Positions 47,847-56,816 of a stretch of DNA of 64,000 bases are shown piece by piece; within the stretch, counting starts at the first letter, position 1; each line of letters begins with the position of its first letter. The notes beneath the pieces are model-generated. The model was not told the origin of the DNA. It worked only from the letters and a program-made list of their open reading frames with translations, and searched no databases. The translations under genes were made by a program, and so were the position numbers. The stretch comes from Streptomyces hawaiiensis (GTDB lineage: Bacteria > Actinomycetota > Actinomycetes > Streptomycetales > Streptomycetaceae), in NCBI RefSeq assembly GCF_004803895.1, contig NZ_CP021978.1:2046001-2110000 (forward strand), read 5' to 3'.

Positions 47847-48772
47847 CCACCCCGCCCGCCCTGCTCATCGCCGGCCACGGCACCCGGGACGACGCCGGAG
47901 CCGAGGCGTTCCGCGACTTCGTACGGCGGCTGGGCGCCCGGCATCCCGAACTGCCCGTCGCGGGCGGCTTCATCGAGCTGTCCCCGCCGCCGCTGGGCGA
48001 GGCCGTCACCGAGCTGGTGGAGCAGGGCGTACGGCGGTTCGCCGCCGTCCCGCTGATGCTGGTGTCCGCCGGGCACGCCAAGGGCGACATCCCGGCGGCC
48101 CTGGCCCGCGAGAAGGAGCGGCACCCCGGCATCTCCTACGCCTACGGGCGTCCGCTCGGCCCGCATCCGGCGCTGCTGAACGTGCTGGAGCGGCGGCTGG
48201 ACGAGGCCCTGGGGTCGGCGGGCCGCACGCCCGGGGACCGGGCCGACGTGACGGTGCTGCTGGTGGGGCGCGGCTCCACGGACCCGGACGCCAACGCCGA
48301 GGTGCACAAGGCGGCCCGGCTGCTGTGGGAGGGGCGCGGGTACGCGGGTGTCGAGACGGCGTTCGTGTCGCTGGCGGCGCCGGACGTGCCGAGCGGGCTC
48401 GACCGCTGTGTGCGGCTGGGCGCCCGCCGGATCGTGGTCCTGCCCTATTTCCTGTTCACGGGCATCCTGCCGGACCGGGTGCGGCACCAGACGGAGGGCT
48501 GGGCGGCCGCGCACCCGGAGGCCGAGGTGCTCTCGGCCGACGTCATCGGGCCGGAGCCGGAGCTGCTGGACCTGGTGTGGGAGCGGTACGAGGAGGCCGT
48601 CAAGGGCGATCTGCGGATGAACTGCGACTCGTGCGTGTACCGCATCGCGCTGCCGGGCTTCGAGGACAAGGTGGGCATGCCGCAGCAGCCGCACTTCCAC
48701 CCGGACGACGACGACCACCACCATGGTCACGGTCACGGGCACCATCACGGCGCTCACTCGCATGCGCACTGA
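47843..48772 (+). CDS. cbiX: CbiX-type sirohydrochlorin chelatase with His-rich tail
   Basis: A 309-residue two-lobed CbiX/SirB-like chelatase. Each lobe starts with a metal-binding motif: LLIAGHGTRDD and VLLVGRGSTDPD. RFAAVPLMLVSAGHAKGDIP and RIVVLPYFLFTGILPDR are also typical. MNCDSC near residue 257 recalls the Fe-S region of long CbiX proteins. The last 26 residues contain 13 histidines and four consecutive aspartates, probably a cobalt or nickel store or chaperone. It normally inserts cobalt (or iron) into sirohydrochlorin. It starts on the cobH stop (GTGA). Confidence 0.92.
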   Translation: MTTPPALLIAGHGTRDDAGAEAFRDFVRRLGARHPELPVAGGFIELSPPPLGEAVTELVEQGVRRFAAVPLMLVSAGHAKGDIPAALAREKERHPGISYAYGRPLGPHPALLNVLERRLDEALGSAGRTPGDRADVTVLLVGRGSTDPDANAEVHKAARLLWEGRGYAGVETAFVSLAAPDVPSGLDRCVRLGARRIVVLPYFLFTGILPDRVRHQTEGWAAAHPEAEVLSADVIGPEPELLDLVWERYEEAVKGDLRMNCDSCVYRIALPGFEDKVGMPQQPHFHPDDDDHHHGHGHGHHHGAHSHAH

Positions 48773-49817
48773 GGACGGGCACGACCTGCGCCACCACGGG
48801 GACGCGGAGGTGCGGGACGACGGCGGCTCGCTCGTCGACCTCGCCGTGAACGTCCGCGCGGACACGCCGCCGGTCTGGCTGCGGGAGCACATCGCCGCGT
48901 CCCTGGGCGGGCTCGCGGCCTACCCGGACGGGCGTGCCGCGCGGGCGGCGGTGGCCGCGCGGCATGGGCTGCCGGTGGAGCGGGTGCTGCTGACGGCGGG
49001 TGCGGCGGAGGCGTTCGTGCTGCTGGCGCGGGCGTTGAAGGTGCGGCGGCCGGTCGTCGTCCACCCCCAGTTCACGGAGCCGGAGGCGGCGCTGCGGGAC
49101 GCGGGGCACACGGTCGGCCGGGTGCTGCTGCGGGAGGAGGACGGTTTCCGGCTGGACCCGGCGGCCGTCCCCGAGGACGCGGACCTGGTGGTGATCGGCA
49201 ACCCGACGAACCCGACGTCGGTGCTGCACCCGGCGGACGTGATCGCCGGACTCGCCCGGCCCGGGCGGGTGCTGGTGGTGGACGAGGCGTTCATGGACGC
49301 GGTGCCGGGCGAGCGCGAGGCCCTGGCCGGGCGCGTGGACGTGTCCGGCCTCGTGGTGCTGCGCAGCCTGACGAAGACGTGGGGGCTGGCAGGGCTGCGG
49401 ATCGGGTACGTGCTGGCGGCGCCGGAGACCGTCGAGGACCTTCAGCGGGCGCAGCCGCTGTGGCCGGTGTCGAGCCCGGCGCTGGCCGCGGCCGAGGCGT
49501 GCGTGGGGCCGCGTGCGGTGGCGGAGGCGGCCCACGCGGCACACCGCATCGCCGCGGACCGCGCCCACCTGCTGGCGGGCCTCGCCCGCTTCACCCCGGC
49601 CGGCCTGCGGGTGGCCGGACCCGCGCAGGGCCCGTTCGTCCTGGTCCGCGTCGAGCGGGCGTCCGCGGTCCGCCGGCGCCTGCGCGAACTCGGCTACGCC
49701 GTGCGGCGCGGGGACACCTTCCCCGGCCTGGACGGACAGTGGCTGCGCCTGGCGGTGCGAGACCGCGGAACCACCGACGGGTTTCTGCGAGCGCTGGAGC
49801 GGGCGCTGACGGACTGA
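48762..49817 (+). CDS. cobC: CobC-type PLP enzyme (threonine-phosphate decarboxylase-like)
   Basis: A 351-residue class I/II aminotransferase-fold protein, likely to make (R)-1-amino-2-propanol phosphate from threonine phosphate for the corrin side chain. The PLP lysine is Lys205 in RSLTKTWGLAGLRIGY. VVIGNPTNPTSVLHP and VLVVDEAFMDAVPGE give the Asn and Asp that hold the cofactor. ATG 48762 overlaps the cbiX stop by 11 bases; ATG 48723, which lies inside the His-tail codons, is a less likely start. It is the last gene of the operon and converges on the next gene with four bases between stops. Confidence 0.88.
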   Translation: MRTEDGHDLRHHGDAEVRDDGGSLVDLAVNVRADTPPVWLREHIAASLGGLAAYPDGRAARAAVAARHGLPVERVLLTAGAAEAFVLLARALKVRRPVVVHPQFTEPEAALRDAGHTVGRVLLREEDGFRLDPAAVPEDADLVVIGNPTNPTSVLHPADVIAGLARPGRVLVVDEAFMDAVPGEREALAGRVDVSGLVVLRSLTKTWGLAGLRIGYVLAAPETVEDLQRAQPLWPVSSPALAAAEACVGPRAVAEAAHAAHRIAADRAHLLAGLARFTPAGLRVAGPAQGPFVLVRVERASAVRRRLRELGYAVRRGDTFPGLDGQWLRLAVRDRGTTDGFLRALERALTD

Positions 49818-49821
49818 CGCC

Positions 49822-50472
49822 TCACCCGCCGGCGTGCCCGGCCGTCACCGGCTCGGCGGGGATGCCCTCCCGGGGGCGGCGGGCGAGCAGGACGCTGGTG
49901 ACGGCGACCCACAGGCCGGCGGCCATGAAGGCGAAGAAGCCCGCCCAGGGGATGAAGATCAGCACGCCGATGACGACCGCGGCCCAGGCCAGCCAGCGAG
50001 GCAGGGGGCTGACCGCGGCGCGGACGGTGGCCAGGCCCGTGCCCAGCAGCATGATGCCCATGCCGCCGACGAACGGGATGAAGAAGTCCTCGTTCAGGGC
50101 GTTGAGGGCCTGCAGCGCGGGCCCTGATGCCGTCGGCTCGTCGGCGAGGTCCACCAGGGCCAGGGTGAACGCCGACCCGGCCAGGAAACCGAGGGCGAGC
50201 AGCAGCCCGCCGCCGAGAACCACCCGGTGCAGCCAGCCGCCCGCGGCCGGGACGTCCCGGACGACGTGGGCCAGGTGGGCGGCGAAGAAGACGAAGAAGA
50301 CCGCCGCCAGCACCAGCAGGTACAGGCTCGCTCCGGTCTGCCCCTGGTGGTCCTCGTAGAACGCCCTGACCTGTGGACCGGTGGCGTCGTAGCCGGGGGT
50401 GTCGCCGAACAGCAGGAAGCCGACGAGCGTCAGGACGACCGCCACCAGTCCGCTCAGAGGTGCGATGCGCAT
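49822..50472 (-). CDS. six-helix membrane protein of unknown function
   Basis: A 216-residue integral membrane protein with about six helices: LSGLVAVVLTLVGFLLF, LYLLVLAAVFFVFFAAHLAHV, VVLGGGLLLALGFLAGSAFTLAL, FVGGMGIMLLGTGLATV, WLAWAAVVIGVLIFIPWAGFFAFMAAGLWVAV. I recognise no functional motif. ATG 50472 has AGGAGGA at good spacing, better than the upstream extension. It ends next to cobC, with no room for a terminator between. Confidence 0.78.
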   Translation of the reverse strand: MRIAPLSGLVAVVLTLVGFLLFGDTPGYDATGPQVRAFYEDHQGQTGASLYLLVLAAVFFVFFAAHLAHVVRDVPAAGGWLHRVVLGGGLLLALGFLAGSAFTLALVDLADEPTASGPALQALNALNEDFFIPFVGGMGIMLLGTGLATVRAAVSPLPRWLAWAAVVIGVLIFIPWAGFFAFMAAGLWVAVTSVLLARRPREGIPAEPVTAGHAGG

Positions 50473-50564
50473 GGAGTCCTCCTGCCGGCAGGGTCCTCCC
50501 CCTGTGACTCCCACGCTCGCAGAGGTGGCCGGGCCCCGCCATCCGGCCCCGGATCGCCGGTGGG

Positions 50565-51476
50565 TCAGCCCCGGCGGCGGGCCAGGGCCACCGCTCCCCC
50601 GCCCGCCGCGAGCAGGGCGATCGCGGCGCCCACGACGTACGGCGTGGTCGGGCTGCCGCCCGTGTCGGCCAGGTCCGCCTCGGCGGGTTCGCCCTGCGGC
50701 TCGACGCCGGCGGGCGGGGCGGACGGCTCGGCCGGGGGCTGTGCCGCCGCCTCGGGCCGGGGGGTCTCGCAGGTCGCCTCGGCCAGGGTGACGGTGCCGT
50801 CGACCTCCGCGACGTTCAGCTTCAACGGGTTGACGGACACCTTGAGTTCGAGGGCGGTGGCGGCGGCCGTACGGGCCGTGGTCCGGGTGCTGGACAGGTC
50901 CAGGCGCACGTCGCCGACGCCCGGCACCCTGACGTCCGTCGGGCCGCCGGCGGTCAGGGTCACGCGTTTGCCGAGCACGGTCACCGAGCCGGGCAGGCCG
51001 GTCGTGGCGACCGGCTTCTTCCCGGCCTCGCAGGTGGCCTTGGCCGTGACCTGGTCGACCTCGATCAGTGACAGCAGCGGCAGGCCGGGGACGTGGAGGC
51101 GGGCGTGGGCCAGGGTGGTGGTTCCCTCGGCCTTCGTGGCGCTCGACGTGGCTCTCGCCTCGGCGACCTCCGCGCGCAGCACGGTGAAGGGCCGGCCGTC
51201 GTCCACCGCGTCGAGGGTGGCCGTCAGCGTGGTCTTCTCGGCGCTCCGCGGGGCCTGGACGTCGTTGAGGGAGACGGCGAGGGGGACGTTCACCGACTTG
51301 TTCAGCAGGGAGACGTCCAGGCCGGTGCGCAGGACGACGGCGCTCGCGCGGCCGTGGTCGCCGGTGGCGTGCGCCGGGCTCACGCCGGTCAGTGCCACGG
51401 GCCCGGCGGCGAGGGCCGTGGCGGTCGCGACGGTCGCCAGCCGGCGTGCGGGCATGCGGAAGGAAGGGCTGTTCAC
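50565..51476 (-). CDS. secreted LAXTG-anchored surface protein (SCO1860-like)
   Basis: A 303-residue exported protein. The signal peptide covers about residues 1-38 (LATVATATALAAGPVALTGVSPAHA). The body is beta-rich without recognised domains. A Pro/Ala/Glu-rich spacer precedes the sorting signal LADTG at 269-273, a hydrophobic helix and the basic end ARRRG, the pattern for class E sortases of Streptomyces. It should be attached to peptidoglycan on aerial hyphae or spores. GTG 51476 gives a proper signal peptide and has GGAG nine bases upstream. Confidence 0.87.
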   Translation of the reverse strand: MNSPSFRMPARRLATVATATALAAGPVALTGVSPAHATGDHGRASAVVLRTGLDVSLLNKSVNVPLAVSLNDVQAPRSAEKTTLTATLDAVDDGRPFTVLRAEVAEARATSSATKAEGTTTLAHARLHVPGLPLLSLIEVDQVTAKATCEAGKKPVATTGLPGSVTVLGKRVTLTAGGPTDVRVPGVGDVRLDLSSTRTTARTAAATALELKVSVNPLKLNVAEVDGTVTLAEATCETPRPEAAAQPPAEPSAPPAGVEPQGEPAEADLADTGGSPTTPYVVGAAIALLAAGGGAVALARRRG

Positions 51477-51683
51477 GGTGGGGACTCCAGGGGAGACAGG
51501 CTCGGGACCCGGAAAGAATCGCCGCACCGCGCGTATCGCGTCAGCGATCTGACGCCGCTTCACTCCAACGTGGCGATATCGAGGATCCATTCGAATCCCC
51601 CGGCACACGCGTTCCCCGGCGTCACCCTCACGGCCGCAAGCCCCGCCGTTCGGACCACGGAGAGGCCCTGCCCGACCACGGCC

Positions 51684-52775
51684 CTACCCGACCACGCGCC
51701 CGTTCAGCACCACCCGGCGGGGCGACGCCAGCACCCGTACGTCGGCCCGCGGGTCCTCGTCGTAGACGACGAGGTCGGCCGGGGCGCCCTCGTCCAGGCC
51801 GGGGCGGCCGAGCCAGGTGCGGGCCGTCCAGGTGCCCGCGGCGAGGGCCTCGACGGACGGGATGCCGGCGGTGACGAGTTCACCGACCTCGGCCGCGGCC
51901 AGGCCGTGCGCCAGGCCGCCGCCGGCGTCGGTGCCGACGAAGACGGGGATCCCGGCGTCGTAGGCGGCCCGCACGGTGTCGTAACGCCTTTCGTGGAGCC
52001 TGCGCATATGGGCCGACCAGCGGGGGAACCGGGCTTCGCCGCCGTCCGCGAGCTGCGGGAAGGTGGCGATGTTGACCAGGGTCGGCACGATGGCGACGCC
52101 GCGTTCGGCGAACAGCGGGATGAGGTCCTCGGTCAGGCCCGTCGCGTGTTCGATGCAGTCGATGCCCGCCTCGACGAGGTCCTTGAGGGAGTCCTCCGAG
52201 AAGCAGTGCGCGGTCACGCGCGCGCCCAGGCGGTGGGCCTCGGCGATCGCCGCCTCGACGGCCTCGCGGGGCCAGCAGGCCGACAGGTCGCCGAGGTCGC
52301 GGTCGATCCAGTCGCCGACCAGCTTGACCCAGCCGTCGCCGCGCCGGGCCTCCTGGGCCACGTAGGCGACCAGGTCCTCCGGCTCGATCTCCCAGGCGTA
52401 GTTGCGGATGTAGCGGCGGGTGCGGGCGATGTGCCGCCCGGCCCGGATGATCTTCGGCAGGTCCTCGCGGTCGTCGATCCAGCGGGTGTCGGAGGGGGAG
52501 CCGGCGTCGCGGATGAGCAGCGTGCCCGCGTCCCGGTCGGTCAGCGCCTGCTTCTCGGCGACGTCCTCGGGAACAGGGCCGTGCCGGTCGAGTCCGACGT
52601 GGCAGTGCGCGTCGACGAGGCCGGGCAGGGCCCAGCCGACGACCGTGCGGATGTCGCGGGCGCCGGCGGGACGGTCGTAGGAGATGCGGCCGTCGACCAC
52701 CCACAGGTCGTCCCGGACGTCCTCGGGCCCGACGAGCACCCGTCCCTTCACGTGCAGCACCGTGCGATCGCTCAT
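51684..52775 (-). CDS. amidohydrolase-superfamily metal-dependent hydrolase
   Basis: A 363-residue TIM-barrel amidohydrolase. The first metal site is DAHCHVG with His57 and His59. Later ligands fit VTAHCFSED and CIEHATGL, and the catalytic Asp is in VGTDAGGG near 285. The C-terminal LGRPGLDEGAPADLVVYDEDPRADV returns to the small beta domain, as in imidazolonepropionase-like and prolidase-like members. The substrate is not known. ATG 52775 has AAGGTGCGG upstream. It diverges from the PLP-enzyme gene. Confidence 0.88.
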   Translation of the reverse strand: MSDRTVLHVKGRVLVGPEDVRDDLWVVDGRISYDRPAGARDIRTVVGWALPGLVDAHCHVGLDRHGPVPEDVAEKQALTDRDAGTLLIRDAGSPSDTRWIDDREDLPKIIRAGRHIARTRRYIRNYAWEIEPEDLVAYVAQEARRGDGWVKLVGDWIDRDLGDLSACWPREAVEAAIAEAHRLGARVTAHCFSEDSLKDLVEAGIDCIEHATGLTEDLIPLFAERGVAIVPTLVNIATFPQLADGGEARFPRWSAHMRRLHERRYDTVRAAYDAGIPVFVGTDAGGGLAHGLAAAEVGELVTAGIPSVEALAAGTWTARTWLGRPGLDEGAPADLVVYDEDPRADVRVLASPRRVVLNGRVVG

Positions 52776-52909
52776 GCACCGCACCTTAGTGAGCCGGCCG
52801 CCGGGCATCGACGGGGGCCGGTGTCCGCGGGACGTGCCGCGCAGGGGCGCGAGGGCCGCCGGTTACCCTCGATGCGATCGAACCTGCTGTGAGTGAAGAG
52901 AGCACTGCC

Positions 52910-54010
52910 GTGACGCATCCGTTTCTGGACCTGGCCCCGCTCGGCGCGGACCGCTTCGCCGCGATCGAGGACCGTGTGGCGCGGCTGCTGAGCACCGGGC
53001 AGGACGTCGTGATCATGCAGGGCGAGGCGCTGCTGCCGCTGGAGGGCGCGATCCGCGCCGCGGCCGGTCCGGGCACGACGGCGCTGAACGTCATCACGGG
53101 GCCGTACGGGCAGACGTTCGGCGACTGGCTGCGGGACTGCGGCGCCACGGTGATCGACCTGGCGGTGCCCTTCCACACGGCGGCCACGGCCGAGCAGATC
53201 CGCGCGGCCCTCGCCGCACACCCGCAGATCGACTTCGTGTCCATGGTGCACGCGGAGGCGGCGACCGGCAACACCAACCCCGTCGCGGAGATCGGCGAGG
53301 TCGTACGGGCGCACGGGGCGCTGTTCTACCTGGACGCCGTGGCGTCGATCGGGGCCGAGCCGGTGCTGCCGGACGCGTGGGGCGTGGACCTGTGCGTGAT
53401 CGGGGCGCAGAAGGCGATGGGCGGTCCGGCCGGAGTGTCGGCGGTGTCGGTGAGCGAGCGGGCCTGGGCCCGGATGGCGGCGAACCCCAACGCTCCGCGC
53501 CGGTCGTATCTGTCGCTCCTCGACTGGAAGGAGCGGTGGATCGACGGCGGCCGCAGGGCGCTGCTGCATGCGCCGGCGCAGCTGGAGATGCTGGCCCTGG
53601 AGGCCTGTGTGGAGCGGATCGAGGCGGCGGGGCCGCAGGCCGTGATGGCCCGGCACGCGTCCGCCGCGGCGGCGACCCGGGCCGGGGCGGTCGCGCTCGG
53701 TGGCGGGCTGGAGCCGTACGTGTACGAGGCGCGGGACGCGGCGCCCGTCGCCACGACGCTGCGGGCGCCGTCCGGGGTGGTGGCGTCGGAACTGGTCCGG
53801 CGGGCGCTGGAAGCGGATCCGGCGGTGCCGCTGGCCGCGGGCGGGGGTGCGCTGGCCAAGGAGATGATCCGGGTCAACCACTACGGCGCGGAGGCGACGC
53901 CCGGGGCTGTGCGGGCGAGCCTGGCGGCGCTGGGGGCGGCACTGTCCGAGGCGGGTCTGCCGGTCGACGTGCAGGGGGCACTGCGGGCCGCCGAGGAGGC
54001 GTGGCGGTAG
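52910..54010 (+). CDS. class V-type PLP-dependent aminotransferase (alanine-glyoxylate-like)
   Basis: A 366-residue fold-type I PLP enzyme. The PLP lysine is Lys168 in GAQKAMGGPAG, preceded by LYLDAVASIGAEP with the cofactor Asp. VSMVHAEAATGNTNPV corresponds to the region that holds the pyridine ring in serine-pyruvate and alanine-glyoxylate aminotransferases. The substrate is unknown. GTG 52910 is chosen because GAAGAG precedes it; GTG 52889, seven codons earlier, has no visible ribosome site. Confidence 0.83.
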   Translation: MTHPFLDLAPLGADRFAAIEDRVARLLSTGQDVVIMQGEALLPLEGAIRAAAGPGTTALNVITGPYGQTFGDWLRDCGATVIDLAVPFHTAATAEQIRAALAAHPQIDFVSMVHAEAATGNTNPVAEIGEVVRAHGALFYLDAVASIGAEPVLPDAWGVDLCVIGAQKAMGGPAGVSAVSVSERAWARMAANPNAPRRSYLSLLDWKERWIDGGRRALLHAPAQLEMLALEACVERIEAAGPQAVMARHASAAAATRAGAVALGGGLEPYVYEARDAAPVATTLRAPSGVVASELVRRALEADPAVPLAAGGGALAKEMIRVNHYGAEATPGAVRASLAALGAALSEAGLPVDVQGALRAAEEAWR

Positions 54011-54067
54011 TCCTCGGCCGAGATGCGCCGGGGCACCGTTGTCAGTGCCCCGTGCCAAGCTCCGCGT

Positions 54068-54601
54068 ATGACCGCTGACACACCTGACACCCCGGCCCTC
54101 CCCGACGGCCGCCCCGTGCCCCGCCTCACCGGTGACGAGCGGGCCATGCTCGAGAGCTGGCTGGACTTCCACCGGGCCACGCTGGAGCTGAAGTGCGCCG
54201 GTCTGGACGACGCGCAGGCGCGGATCGCGGCGGCCGAGCCGTCGTCGCTGACCCTGCTCGGGCTGGTGCAGCACCTCGCCGAGGTCGAGCGGAACTGGTT
54301 CCAGCGGGTGGCCGGCGGGCTCACCGCACCGCCCGTGTTCGAGGACCCGACCGGCTATGCGCTGGATCCGGCGCGGGGGCTCGACGAGGCGCTCGGGATC
54401 TGGCGGCGGGAGATCGCCCGGGGGCGGGAGCTGTGCGCCGGGCTGCCGCTGGACCACATCGGGCGGGTCGCCGAGGGGCCGGTGCCCGGGATGGAGGTCA
54501 GCCTGCGCTGGGTGCTCATCCACATGATCGAGGAGTACGCACGGCACAACGGTCACGCCGATCTCCTGCGGGAACGCATCGACGGAGCGACGGGGGCCTG
54601 A
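54068..54601 (+). CDS. DinB-family (mycothiol-dependent transferase-like) protein
   Basis: A 177-residue four-helix-bundle protein of the DinB/MST superfamily. The metal histidines are probably in [13 protein letters not shown] and in [22 protein letters not shown], where the HxxxH end is typical. Actinobacterial members often use mycothiol as cosubstrate for detoxification, but the reaction here is unknown. ATG 54068 has no good ribosome site, so the start is a little uncertain. It stands 57 bases after the PLP enzyme gene and may be cotranscribed. Confidence 0.8.
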   Translation: MTADTPDTPALPDGRPVPRLTGDERAMLESWLDFHRATLELKCAGLDDAQARIAAAEPSSLTLLGLVQHLAEVERNWFQRVAGGLTAPPVFEDPTGYALDPARGLDEALGIWRREIARGRELCAGLPLDHIGRVAEGPVPGMEVSLRWVLIHMIEEYARHNGHADLLRERIDGATGA

Positions 54602-54940
54602 ATTCCATGCGCTTTCCGCGATATCTCACATGTAAGATGGCACACAATTAAGAATTCTTTCAAGAACAGCTTCCCGTATTCTTCTGCCCGCTTTTCCTGT
54701 TCCTAAACACGCAGATTTTGCGGACACTCGGAGGGGAAATCCTGACAGCCCTCTCGGGGCTTACACGGCTGTGACGCGTTACACACTGTGACCATTTTGC
54801 CCGGTAATTCCCAGGCAATATCGGGCATATCGCCACCTCAGTACATGAACCTTCGCGCTCGCGCGATAACACAGACGTGGCCCATATGTAACCCCGATCG
54901 ACGATGCGATTTTGAATTTGGCTGGGTAAGTTGAATTCAC
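54602..54940 (+). promoter_or_regulatory. AT-rich leader and promoter region of ectABCD
   Basis: This 339-base gap is far richer in A and T than the rest of the window and holds three GAATTC sites (54601, near 54651 and near 54933). Two TGTGAC units lie in the stretch about 54769-54789, and CATATGTAAC is near 54878. The operon's osmotic or thermal control must lie here, but I cannot assign a sigma-factor promoter. GGGTAA near 54924 looks like a sigma-B -10 but lacks a partner. A 142-codon antisense frame here is not convincing. Confidence 0.5.
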
Positions 54941-55447
54941 ATGACTGCCGTACAAGCAGATCCGCAAATCGACCGCCCCACGGTGGCTGACGGAGCCGCA
55001 CTCTGGCGGATGGCGAAGGACTCGAAGGTTCTCGACCTGAACTCGTCCTACAGCTATCTGCTGTGGTGCCGGGACTTCGCCGCCACATCGGCCGTCGCCC
55101 GTGACGAGCACGGCGAGCCGATGGGTTTCATCACCGGGTACGTGCGGCCGGACAGCCCGCGCACCCTGCTGGTCTGGCAGGTGGCGGTGGACGAGGCCCA
55201 CCGCGGGCGTGGACTGGCCGCCGCGCTGCTCGACGGCCTCGTCGCACGGACCGCGGCCGAGCGCGGGGTGACGACGGTGGAGACCACCATCACCCCGGGC
55301 AACACCGCCTCGGAGCGCCTGTTCACTTCGTTCGCCGAGCGTCACGGCGCGCGGCTGGAGCGCGAGGTGCTGTTCGACGCGGGCCTGTTCCCCGACGGGC
55401 CGCACGACGCAGAGGTGCTGTACCGCATCGGCCCGCTGCCCCACTGA
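54941..55447 (+). CDS. ectA: L-2,4-diaminobutyrate N-acetyltransferase
   Basis: A 168-residue GNAT enzyme that acetylates L-2,4-diaminobutyrate at N4, the second step of ectoine synthesis. It opens DRPTVADGAALWRMAKDSKVLDLNSSYSYLLWCRDFAATS, the EctA-specific start, and has the acetyl-CoA loop VDEAHRGRGLAAALLDG. Length is usual. The ATG has no clear Shine-Dalgarno site. ectB follows 58 bases later. Confidence 0.96.
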   Translation: MTAVQADPQIDRPTVADGAALWRMAKDSKVLDLNSSYSYLLWCRDFAATSAVARDEHGEPMGFITGYVRPDSPRTLLVWQVAVDEAHRGRGLAAALLDGLVARTAAERGVTTVETTITPGNTASERLFTSFAERHGARLEREVLFDAGLFPDGPHDAEVLYRIGPLPH

Positions 55448-55505
55448 GACTTCCCGCCCCACCCCACTCCCGCAGACTTCCCCACGTACCGAGGAGCGAT
55501 TCGTC

Positions 55506-56777
55506 GTGACCATCACCCAGCCCGACCTGAGCGTCTTCGAGACCGTCGAGTCCGAGGTGCGCAGCTACTGCCGCGGCTGGCCCACCGTCTTCGACCGTGC
55601 GGTGGGCAGCCGCATGTACGACGAGGACGGCCATGAGTACCTCGACTTCTTCGCCGGAGCCGGGTCACTGAACTACGGGCACAACAACCCCGTGCTGAAA
55701 CGCGCGCTGATCGACTACCTGGAGCGGGACGGCGTCACGCACGGGCTCGACATGTCGACCACCGCCAAGCGCACGTTCCTGGAGGCCGTCCAGAATCTGC
55801 TGCTGCGCCCGCGGGACCTGCCGTACAAGGTCATGTTCCCCGGCCCGACCGGCACCAACGCCGTGGAGGCCGCGCTGAAGCTGGCGCGCAAGGTGAAGGG
55901 GCGCGAGTCGATCGTGTCCTTCACCAACGCCTTCCACGGCATGTCGCTGGGCTCGCTGGCCGTGACCGGCAACGCCTTCAAGCGGGCCGGCGCCGGGATC
56001 CCGCTGGTGCACGGCACCCCGATGCCGTTCGACAACTACTTCGACGGCACGGTCGAGGACTTCCTGTGGTTCGAGCGGCTCCTGGAGGACCAGGGCTCGG
56101 GCCTCAACAAGCCCGCCGCCGTGATCGTCGAGACCGTGCAGGGCGAGGGCGGCATCAACGTGGCCCGGCCCGAGTGGCTGCGCGCCCTGTCCGAGCTGTG
56201 CGAGCGGCAGGACATGCTGCTGATCGTCGACGACATCCAGATGGGCTGCGGCCGTACCGGCGCGTTCTTCTCCTTCGAGGAGGCGGGCATCACGCCGGAC
56301 ATCGTCACCGTCTCCAAGTCGATCAGCGGCTACGGCCTGCCCATGTCGCTGTGCCTGTTCAAGCCCGAGCTGGACGTCTGGGAGCCCGGCGAGCACAACG
56401 GCACCTTCCGCGGCAACAACCCCGCGTTCGTCACGGCCACCGCGGCCCTGGAGACGTACTGGGCCGACGGTTCCGCGATGGAGAAGCAGACCCGCAAGCG
56501 CGGCGAGCAGGTCGAGCAGGCCCTGATCTCCATCACCGAGGAGAACCTGGCCGACGTGAAGGAGTACCGGGGCCGCGGCCTGGTGTGGGGCATGGAGTTC
56601 CACGACAAGGCGCGCGCCGGCAAGGTCGCCCAGCGCGCCTTCGAGCTCGGACTGCTCATCGAGACGTCCGGTCCGGAGAGCGAGGTCGTGAAGCTGCTTC
56701 CCGCCCTCACCATCACGCCGGAGGAACTGGACGAGGGCCTGAGCACGCTGGCCCGCGCCGTCCGAGAGACCGCCTGA
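55506..56777 (+). CDS. ectB: L-2,4-diaminobutyrate transaminase
   Basis: A 423-residue class III PLP aminotransferase that turns aspartate semialdehyde and glutamate into diaminobutyrate. The PLP lysine is Lys271 in VSKSISGYGLPMSL, after LLIVDDIQMGCGRTG with the cofactor Asp. GPTGTNAVEAALKLARK and FHGMSLGSLAVTGN match EctB closely. GTG 55506 has GAGGAGCG ahead of it. It is the operon's second gene. Confidence 0.97.
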   Translation: MTITQPDLSVFETVESEVRSYCRGWPTVFDRAVGSRMYDEDGHEYLDFFAGAGSLNYGHNNPVLKRALIDYLERDGVTHGLDMSTTAKRTFLEAVQNLLLRPRDLPYKVMFPGPTGTNAVEAALKLARKVKGRESIVSFTNAFHGMSLGSLAVTGNAFKRAGAGIPLVHGTPMPFDNYFDGTVEDFLWFERLLEDQGSGLNKPAAVIVETVQGEGGINVARPEWLRALSELCERQDMLLIVDDIQMGCGRTGAFFSFEEAGITPDIVTVSKSISGYGLPMSLCLFKPELDVWEPGEHNGTFRGNNPAFVTATAALETYWADGSAMEKQTRKRGEQVEQALISITEENLADVKEYRGRGLVWGMEFHDKARAGKVAQRAFELGLLIETSGPESEVVKLLPALTITPEELDEGLSTLARAVRETA

Positions 56778-56816
56778 CCAACCGAGCACCACTCATCTAG
56801 GAGGCATCGCAGCACC

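Noticed and set aside
48723..48761. Longer cobC start at ATG 48723
   Set aside because: The extra residues (VTVTGTITALTR) come from the codons of the CbiX histidine tail in another frame and do not resemble CobC starts.
54922..54930. GGGTAA as a sigma-B type -10 for ectA
   Set aside because: No matching -35 (GNNT at 14-16 bases) is present, and it would put the transcript start almost at the ATG.
54660..55088. 142-codon minus-strand frame in the ectA leader
   Set aside because: It runs antisense into ectA, has no ribosome site, and its product shows no family features.
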